A DNA stretch of 64,000 nucleotides from Pictodentalium vernedei. Taxonomy: Eukaryota > Mollusca > Scaphopoda > Dentaliida > Dentaliidae. Both the position numbers and the translations under genes were made by a program. The notes under the pieces are model-generated. The model saw nothing but the letters and a program-made list of their open reading frames with translations. It was not told the DNA's origin and did no database searches. Within the stretch, counting starts at the first letter, position 1; each line of letters starts with the position of its first letter. Where the stretch lies: positions 177,733,919 through 177,797,918 of the forward strand of contig CM062288.1 of assembly GCA_031216915.1 (NCBI GenBank). Reading direction: 5' to 3'. Positions 57,010-64,000 of the stretch are shown in pieces.

Positions 57010-59418
57010 AAAAAATCTTCTTCTCCAGATCCAGCAGGCAGAATCTTTTGATATTTGGTATGCAACATTGTAGGGTGGATCTGATTCAAGTTTGTTCAAA
57101 TCGGCCCCCTGGGTTCATATTTGGGCTCAGTATAGGAGCCCGATTTCGAACTTAGTGCATTTCAGGCAAATTTCTTAAAAAATCTTCTCCAGATCCAGCA
57201 GGCAGAATCTTTTGATATTTGGTATGCAACATTGTGGGGTGGATCTGATTCAAGTTTGTTCAAATCGGCCCCCTGCGTTTATATTTGGGTTCAGTATAGG
57301 AGCCCAAATTTGAACTTACTGCATTTCAGGCAAATTTCTTTGAAAATCTTCTTCTCAAGATCCAGCAGGCAGAATCTTTTGATATTTGGTATGCAACATT
57401 GTAGGGTGGATCTGATTCAAGTTTGTTCAAATCGGCTCCCTAGATTCATATTTGGGCTCACTATAGGAGCTCGAATTCGAATTTAGTGCATTTCAGGCAA
57501 ATTTCTTCAAAAATCTTCTTATCCAGATCCAGCAGGCAGAATCTTTTGATATTTGGTATGCAATGTTGCGGGGTAGATCTGATTCAAGTTTGTTCAAATC
57601 GGCCCCCTGGATACATATTTGGGCTTACTATAGAAGCCCGAATTCGAACTTAGTGCATTTCAGGCAAATTTCTTAAAAAATCTTCTTCTCCAGATCCAGC
57701 AGGCAGAATCTTTTCATATTTGGTAAGCAACATTGTGGGGTGGATCTGATTCAAGATTGTTCAAATCGGCCCCCTGGGTTAATATTTGGGCTCAGTATAG
57801 GAGCCCGATTTCGAACTTAGTGCATTTCCGGCAAATTTCTTAAAAAATCTTCTTCTCCAGATCCAGCAGGCAGAATCTTTTGATATTTGGTATGCAACAT
57901 TGTAGGGTGGATCTGATTCAAGTTTGTTCAAATCGGCCCCCTGGGTTCATATTTGGGCTCAGTATAGGAGCCCGATTTCAAACTTAGTGCATTTAGGCAA
58001 ATTTCTTAAAAAATCTTCTTCTCCAGATCCAGAAGGCAGAATCTTTTGATATTTGGTATGCAACATTGTGGGGTGGATCTGATTCAAGTTTGTTCAAATC
58101 GGCTTCCTAGATTCATATTTGGGCTCACTATAGAAGCTCGAATTTGAACTTGGTGCATTTCATGCAAATTTCTTAAAAAATCTTCTTCTCCAGATCCAGC
58201 AGGCAGAATCTTTTCATATTTGGTAAGCAACATTGTGGGGTGGATCTGATTCAAGTTTGTTCAAATCGGCCCCCTGGGTTTATATTTGGGCTCAGTATAG
58301 GAGCCCAAATTTGAACTTAGTGCATTTCAAGCAAATTTATTAAAAAATCTTCTTCTCCAGATCCAGCAGGCAGAATCTTTTGATATTTGGTATGCAACAT
58401 TGTGGGGTGGATCTGATTCAAGTTTGTTCAAATCGGCTTCCTAGATTCATATTTGGGCTCACTATAGAAGCTCGAATTCGAACTTAGTGCATTTCAGGCA
58501 AATTTCTTAAAAAATCATCTTCTCCAGATCCAGCAGGCAGAATCTTTTGATATTTGGTATGCAACATTGCGGGGTGGATCTGATTCAAGTTTGTTCAAAT
58601 CAGCCACCTGGATTCATATTTGGGCTCACTATAGAAGCTCGAATTCAAACTTAGTGCATTTCGGGCAAATTTCTTCAAAAATCTTCTTCTCCAGATCCAG
58701 CAGGCAGAATCTTTTGATATTTGGTATGCAACATTGCGGGGTGGATCTGATTCAAGTTTGTTCAAATCGGCCCCCTGGATTCATATTTGGGCTTAATATA
58801 GAAGCCCGAATTCGCACTTAGTGCATTTCAGGCAAATTTCTTCAAAAATCTTCTTCTCCAGATCCAGCAGGCAGAATCTTTTGATATTTGGTATGCAACA
58901 TTGCGGGGTGGATCTGATTCAAGTTTGTTCAAATCGGCCCCCTGGATTCATATTTGGGCTTAATATAGAAGCCCGAATTCGCACTTAGTGCATTTCGGGC
59001 AAATTTATTAAAAAATCTTCTTCTCCAGATCCAGCAGGCAGAATCTTTTGATATTTGGTATGCAACATTGTGGGGTGGATCTGATTCAAGTTTGTTCAAA
59101 TCGGCTTCCTAGTTTCATATTTGGGCTCACTATAGAAGCTTGAATTCGAACTTAGTGCATTTCAGGCAAATTTCTTAAAAAATCTTCTCCAGATCCAGCT
59201 TCAGAATCTTTTCATATTTGGTAAGCAACATTGTGGGGTGGATCTGATTCAAGTTTGTTCAAATCGGCCCCCTGGGTTTATATTTGGGCTCCGTATAGGA
59301 GCCCAAATTTTAACTTAGTGCGTTTCAGGCATATTTCTTAAAAAATCTTCTTCTCCAGATCCAGCAGGCAGAATCTTTTGATATTTGGTATGCAACATTG
59401 TAGGGTGGATCTGATTGT
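57010..59418 (+). repeat. Tandem array of 15 ~167-bp monomers
   Basis: GATCCAGCAGGCAGAATCTT or variants (including GATCCAGCTTCAG near 59195, also present near 20515) recur 15 times. Monomer subtype order largely matches copy 1 with two monomers lost or gained. Confidence 0.85.
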
Positions 59419-60150
59419 GATTCATGAACGTATTTATTTGTAAAGTTGATAGAATCTTAGACAAAATTTGCAGAAAAGATCTATAGAAGGGGTGGTATCC
59501 AGGGTGAACCGTTTACCCAAATCTAGCAGTACTAATGCATTATTCACACAAATCTTCGTTCAAATTTTATGACCCCTCATTGGAACACACGCATTCAGCT
59601 CATTCCAACAAAGGTCATATGCCATGTTTTCGAGACAAAGGAATAAAAATTTTAGTTATTCATGAAATTTTTAGGCAACTGTTGTCTGTTATTCACATTG
59701 CTTCATGAAATTTCAGTACTTTTAGAAGTTACCTCAGTAATCAAGGGTTAATTCCCCTTAATTAAATGTCGCCTCTAAAAAACAACCACTTTGCATATCT
59801 TACCTTTTTACCAGCATAACTGCCAAAACTTGTCAGCATTCTTCGCAAAAATCGCTATTCAAATTTTAATTTTTGTCTCTTAAACATACATGTACTTATC
59901 GCTTGTAAATACCCCATTGGAATGAGCTTTTTGAGCTCATTCCAATGAGAGGTCGCACACCATGCTTTTTGAGTCAAAAAAGCAATTTTTTTAGTTATTC
60001 CAGAATTTCGTACGTAAAACACAGCTTTATGACTTCACATTAAAATGAGCTCTCTAAGCTTGTTCCAATCAACATTCACGCACTATGTCTTTCACACAAA
60101 AAATAAAATTTTCCATTTATTCAGGAATTTTGTTTGCAAGAACACTCTTA

Positions 60151-60222
60151 CCCCCCCCCCCCCCCCCCACAAACACACACACACAAACACACACACACAC
60201 ACACACAAACACAGACACACAC
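60151..60222 (+). repeat. Poly-C and (CA)n tract
   Basis: Equivalent of 21475-21546 in copy 2, with about 17 C and interrupted CA repeats. Confidence 0.85.
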
Positions 60223-61050
60223 ATCTAAAAGTTCGTCAGCAAAAAAACAGTTACTTCAATTTTTAAATGCATTATAGGAACAACTTGCCTAATCAAATTT
60301 AAATACTTTTGCATCATTCTGTATCTAGAACAAACCATTTACCATATCTTTACGCAAAATTCTCCAGCATCATTCACAAAAAAACACCATTATTTATATA
60401 TTCACATTTCTGTCTCAAAAATATACCTGATCTTCCCATACCCCTATTGGAATAAGCTGTTTGAGCTTGTTCCAATGATGATAAAAAAAAATAAAATTTG
60501 TGAAAATTTTTGTTTTCTTGCATGCAAATATATACATGTAGCACATGGAAGATATCCACAGTTGGGGAGAGATGTCCAAGGCTATCTCTTCACATTCCTT
60601 GTTTGTGCTTCATGCTAAACCAGTTTGTCTGCAGAGATAAATTTGCTTTATTAAAAATCATTGGAGATTGGCCACACACCAATGATTTTAAATAAAACTA
60701 ATTTTAGGTAACAAATGTTGAACTTCAAACAAAATCTATCACTCAACCAGTTAATGTTGATGAGGCATGACATGGTGAAGGTGACCTAAAATACTTCTTA
60801 GAGTCACTTTGTCAGGTGAGCGATTAAGGCCACGTGGGGCCTCTTGTTTCAATTTTATTTGGTTTTAATTTTTATAAAAAGGGTGAGGAAAGAAAACATG
60901 GATATCTGAAATAACGGACAGAGTGCTGGAAGCCACCATCAATTTAAATGAAAATGCAGGCACTCTCCAATGATTTGTAATAAAATAAATATTAATAAAT
61001 TGTAACCACCATAATAATCTTGCATCCATCCAATTCAGAAAAAAACATTT

Positions 61051-61408
61051 GGGGGTGCGGTGGCTCAGTAGGTAGAGGTGCAGGCTGCAAGCCGAGAGGT
61101 CCTCGGTTCGAATCCCATTTGCGGCAACTGCGTTGTGTCCTTGGGCAAGACACATCACCCCCATTGCCCACGTGGGGGCACGGTGATGCTGTGTACTAAG
61201 CGTACTACACGTCGATGGTGCACCTGTCTTGAACCAATGCTAACCCTGCTTGTGTGGAGTTGGTATGTTGGGGATCTGACAGTTGCTCGGTGGTTCTCTC
61301 CGGGTACTCCGGCTTCCTCCACCCGTAAAACTGTCATGGTCATGATTATCCATTGTGCAGAAATATGTGACCTTAAACACCAATAAATAAATAAATAAAT
61401 AAATAAAT
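61051..61408 (+). mobile_element. Full-length SINE
   Basis: Head GTGGCTCAGTAGGTAGAGG and GTTCGAATCCCATT, complete core, tail TGTGACCTTAAACACCAATA with seven AAAT-type units. A probable imperfect duplication is GAAAAAAACATTT (61038-61050) against GAAAGAAACCTTT (61409-61421). Confidence 0.85.
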
Positions 61409-61562
61409 GAAAGAAACCTTTTAAAAGTAGGTAAGATTTTTTGAGAAATGACAATCCTGTCTAAAACTGTAGCTTGATAATGCTTATTTGTCTTTATTTT
61501 TCCTTGAAATGTCCTTGAATTTTTTTTGTCCTTGATTGTATGAACCCTCCTGTTGTATACAT

Positions 61563-61620
61563 GTCATGATTAGCCATTGTGCAAAAATATGCGACCTTGA
61601 CCACTGATTAAATAAATGAC
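61563..61620 (+). mobile_element. SINE tail fragment
   Basis: ATTAGCCATTGTGCAAAAAT and ATGCGACCTTGA with TTAAATAAATGA match the 3' end of the SINE; the rest is missing, so this is an extreme 5' truncation or a remnant. Confidence 0.6.
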
Positions 61621-62589
61621 AACAACATATCTGACGCAATTCACTGGACCCACCTCTAGCACAACAGCCTCAACTTATTTTTGAACTGAGTATACTAACC
61701 CAAGAATAGGTGATGATTACCTATCACGTTTATGAGGTATCTTTCTGTGTCATTGGATAAGTTCAAGTCGATGCACAATATACAGTCAGAAATTTTCTCG
61801 TTCAAAATCATACCACACAGACACCAGTTGAATTGGAAACCGGAGATCCTTCCTGTTTGCAAAGAGATTCTTGAATTATTTTTGTATATTAACTCCGCTT
61901 AATAGCTATTTGATTATTACTGTAAGTTTAAAACATGTGCGAAGACATTTAGCCATTAATTCCACCTATTACACAGATTATTTCCACCTAAAAATGAGTT
62001 ATAAACCACAAAGTTAGAAGCAGAAAATCGCTGGTATTTTATCGTCAGGTTGTGTGTAATGATAGGTGCTGCCTGCCCATGTCCTATAGTGTTTTGGTGA
62101 TGAGTGATGACTAGTCGATTAGTCATTGACTGATGGCTGCCAACTAATCGACTACAAAATTCCTTATTCATTTCTTATCAACCTACCTCAATTGTTTACT
62201 ACAGGCTTGCACTACAGTGGAAGAACCCAACTCGGATAAAATCAGCCATCAGCACACACCCAGATGCTCTTCCATAGTACAAATCCACGACTACTGTAAA
62301 ACAGTGCGCAGTGCGTCAATTCGCCATTCTTTTGATTATACGCACACGTGGTGGATGTGTGCCATCTTGCTCCGTAACAGTGATATTTTAACTCTTCGAT
62401 AATGGTTTTCCTGTGACTAGAATTATGGATCTGAAGATCGTATAATAACAGGACTGTGTTTTATATATTCTCGTTTATATTTTCAACCACATTCTCATTG
62501 TATATTTACTATTCCGTTTTCGCGAATGTTTTGTTTTCGACATCACGCGATTCGACAATGAATTTTTCAGTTGATGAATTTATTTGTTT
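61621..62589. other. Gap: anonymous sequence with an hAT-like terminal motif
   Basis: GACTAGTCGATTAGTCATTG at about 62110 and AACTAATCGACTAC at 62141 resemble subterminal blocks of the hAT-like element at 38206-39201. A 60-codon ORF at 62217-62402 has an AG before it but no recognisable domain. No gene is assigned. Confidence 0.35.
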
Positions 62590-62889
62590 TTGGAGTTAGG
62601 TGTCAATCAGGGACTGTCTGGACAGGATTTCTTCACTCTGTTGAGGGCAGAATTTCTGTTTTTTCGGTCCCTGTCGACCGTCTGGGTTCTGTCGTGTACC
62701 CACCGTTTTTTTTTTCTGCCACCTTCTCTCGTAGTTGAGGGTGTTCTTCTACTTAATGTTTCTGTTGAGTTCACCTTTTTCTTCTACTGCTCTCACCTCT
62801 GTTATTTCCAGTTCGGTTCCTTTAGGGCAATTCCTTTTACCCTCGCCCTGGTGCGTTCTCGTGGCCGTTTCTTCCGCACCTGCGGGTGG

Positions 62890-63260
62890 TCTTGAATGCT
62901 ATCGTTCTGGGAGCCACCCGACTCGACCACGTCTGGTGTGGGTTTATCCCCTCCGTGGGAGATGTGCAGCTCCTCCCGCCCCCACAAAGGGGAGGGGGGA
63001 CACTGTCGTTTCGGGTCCCCCGACTCGACCACATCTGGTGTGAGTTTTGCCCCTCCGTGGGGGATGTGCAGCTCCGCCCACTCCCACGGGGGGTGAGGAA
63101 CGCTGTCGTTTCGGGGTCGCTCGACTCGACCACGTCTGGTGAGAATTACTCCCCCTCTGTGGGGGATGTGCAGCTCCTTCCACACCAGCGGGGGGTGGGG
63201 AACGCTGTCGTTTCAGGGCTTGTCTGGTGAGAGTTATTCCCCTTCCGTGGGGAATACCGT
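62890..63260 (+). repeat. GC-rich tandem repeat, ~102-bp unit, 3.5 copies
   Basis: GACTCGACCAC(G/A)TCTGGTG occurs at 62920, 63022 and 63123, and a deleted version near 63223. GGGATGTGCAGCTCC recurs between them. One plus frame stays open through all units and repeats SVGDVQLL every 34 residues, with compensating indels. GC content is far above the rest of the window. Confidence 0.75.
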
Positions 63261-63509
63261 GGTGGATACTGTGGGAGCTGTTGGATTTCTGGTGAAGAGA
63301 TGCCTGGTTCCGGGACTATGCACCCTCTCCAGTCGACATCTGAGGCTGTCACTAGGGTTGCCGAGCTAGGGGCTCTCTCCGCTTTTCTGCCAGTTCCAAC
63401 AGCTCCCGTCGTATCTGCTGCTACTGCTGTTCCGTCTACAACATCATTGGGCACCGTTTTTTTGCCGGCCTCGGCTTATCCCTGCAAGGGTCTGTAGGGA
63501 TGTCTGTAG

Positions 63510-63790
63510 TGTGGTTGTGGGGTATCGGCCTCAGCCTTCCCCAACTTCAACTCGGCGAAGTCGGAAGTGGCTGCCGACTGAACCCCCTACTGTGTCCTCT
63601 CAGCCGTTGAGCACAGTAGTTTTATACCTGCAGTGGTCTGCTGCGGTGTCTGGGAGTGTAGACGTGGGGGTATCGGCCTCAGCCTTCCCCGACTTCAACT
63701 CGGCGAAGTTGGAAGTGGCTGCCGGCCGGACCCTCTACTGTGGTCTCTGCACCGTCAAGCACCACAGTTGTGTTATTGGATTTGGATGTT
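63510..63790 (+). repeat. Two-copy GC-rich tandem duplication, ~150 bp
   Basis: GGTATCGGCCTCAGCCTTCC, the following TTCAACTCGGCGAAGT and AGTGGCTGCCG occur at about 63522 and 63669. The two units are in different reading frames relative to each other, so a single intact protein across both is unlikely without a frameshift. Confidence 0.7.
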
Positions 63791-64000
63791 CTTAGTGGGG
63801 ACACTATGAACTCCGTGGCGTTTCCGTCCACTCATTGTGGCCACACAACCAGTTTTGGGGGACCAACATCTTTTGTGCAGCCTGGACCTTCTGCCCCGCA
63901 GAGGTCCGTGGTGACTCTCATGAGTTCCCACTATGTTGATCCTCGGGGTGTGTCATACCCCTATACACGTCTGCCTTCAGACGTTTCGGCTGCGGCTCGT
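63662..64000 (+). CDS. Partial open reading frame running off the window, Pro/Ser-rich, unidentified
   Basis: After a TAG at 63659 the frame is open for 113 codons to the edge, including YRPQPSPTSTRRSWKWLPAG and, from an ATG at 63806, MNSVAFPSTHCGHTTSFGGP and VTLMSSHYVDPRGVSYPYTR. The composition suits the N-terminal part of a retroelement Gag or a host low-complexity protein. I do not recognise it. High GC makes chance openness more likely. Whether translation starts at 63806 or upstream cannot be decided. Confidence 0.3.

Larger units (their letters stand above)
56302..60848 (+). mobile_element. Full-length 4.5-kb hairpin-ended element, copy 2
   Basis: Same ends, leader, array and 3' region as 17291-22186. 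It has 15 rather than 17 monomers, which accounts for most of the ~350-bp length difference, and a shorter poly-C tract. The flanks differ completely, so this is a second insertion and not a segmental duplication. Similarity is high along the whole length, including the 1.4-kb non-repetitive 3' part, indicating recent activity. Confidence 0.7.
56160..61552. mobile_element. TIR transposon containing a nested 4.5-kb element and a SINE
   Basis: The left end CAGGGTTCGCACAGCCTTGG followed by TCCTTGAATTTTAG, and the right end TTTGTCCTTGATTGTATGAA with CCCTCCTG, form an imperfect inverted pair with repeated CCTTGAAT blocks. TTGTAT flanks both sides (56153-56159 region and 61553). Almost all interior sequence belongs to the nested element (56302-60848) and a SINE, leaving a short non-coding host element. 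The superfamily is uncertain. Confidence 0.5.

Noticed and set aside
62217-62402. ORF preceded by TACTACAG as a host exon
   Set aside because: No donor at its end, no recognisable domain, and it neighbours hAT-like terminal repeats.

Overview
The window is AT-rich nuclear DNA from an animal, most likely a bivalve or other mollusc. The taxon is inferred from the repeat families: tRNA-derived SINEs that look like the molluscan RUDI/V-SINE type, and many pearl/HINE-like elements built from a 5' hairpin, a GTCC/CTGT microsatellite, ~160-bp tandem monomers and a 3' hairpin. The genus cannot be named. There are no bacterial operons, no CRISPR array and no stand-alone tRNA or rRNA gene.

The one confidently recognised gene is UBA52 (ubiquitin fused to ribosomal protein L40) on the plus strand. 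Three coding exons are intact: 13651-13753, 17158-17244 and 32722-32824. Together they give a perfect 76-residue ubiquitin and the first 22 residues of L40, with the expected splice phases. The last exon, for the rest of the L40 zinc-finger tail, was not found in the remaining 31 kb. The introns are packed with transposons; intron 2 (15.5 kb) holds a complete 4.9-kb element.

Layout. 1-5.0 kb: an hAT-like element carrying a nested hairpin-ended element, then a monomer array split by another element. 5.3-9.2 kb: a ~590-bp inverted duplication around a second array and an hAT-like insertion with an 8-bp target duplication. 9.2-13.6 kb: mostly anonymous sequence, an old element copy and a foldback with a 33-bp perfect hairpin. 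13.6-32.8 kb: UBA52 and its repeat-filled introns. 33-41 kb: more hairpin-ended elements, one rich in nuclear-receptor-like half-sites, and an hAT-like element with a perfect 8-bp target duplication. 41.2-42.2 kb: a decayed tyrosine-recombinase (DIRS-order) gene split by a SINE. 43-47 kb: anonymous sequence with long poly-G runs. 47.8-48.5 kb: two 5'-truncated SINEs. 50.3-56.0 kb: a DIRS-like retrotransposon remnant without reverse transcriptase, its recombinase cut cleanly by a 2.3-kb hairpin-ended element. 56.2-61.6 kb: a TIR transposon containing the second copy of the large element plus a SINE. 62.6-64 kb: an abrupt GC-rich region with tandem repeats and an open reading frame running off the end.

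Most of the window is a record of nested transposition. The hairpin-ended elements insert into each other, into hAT-like elements and into the DIRS-like recombinase. The recombinase case gives a natural empty-site test: removing the element restores the frame and implies insertion between two T residues without target duplication, as described for Helentron-type elements. One element family carries a perfect 13-bp Maf recognition palindrome in three copies.
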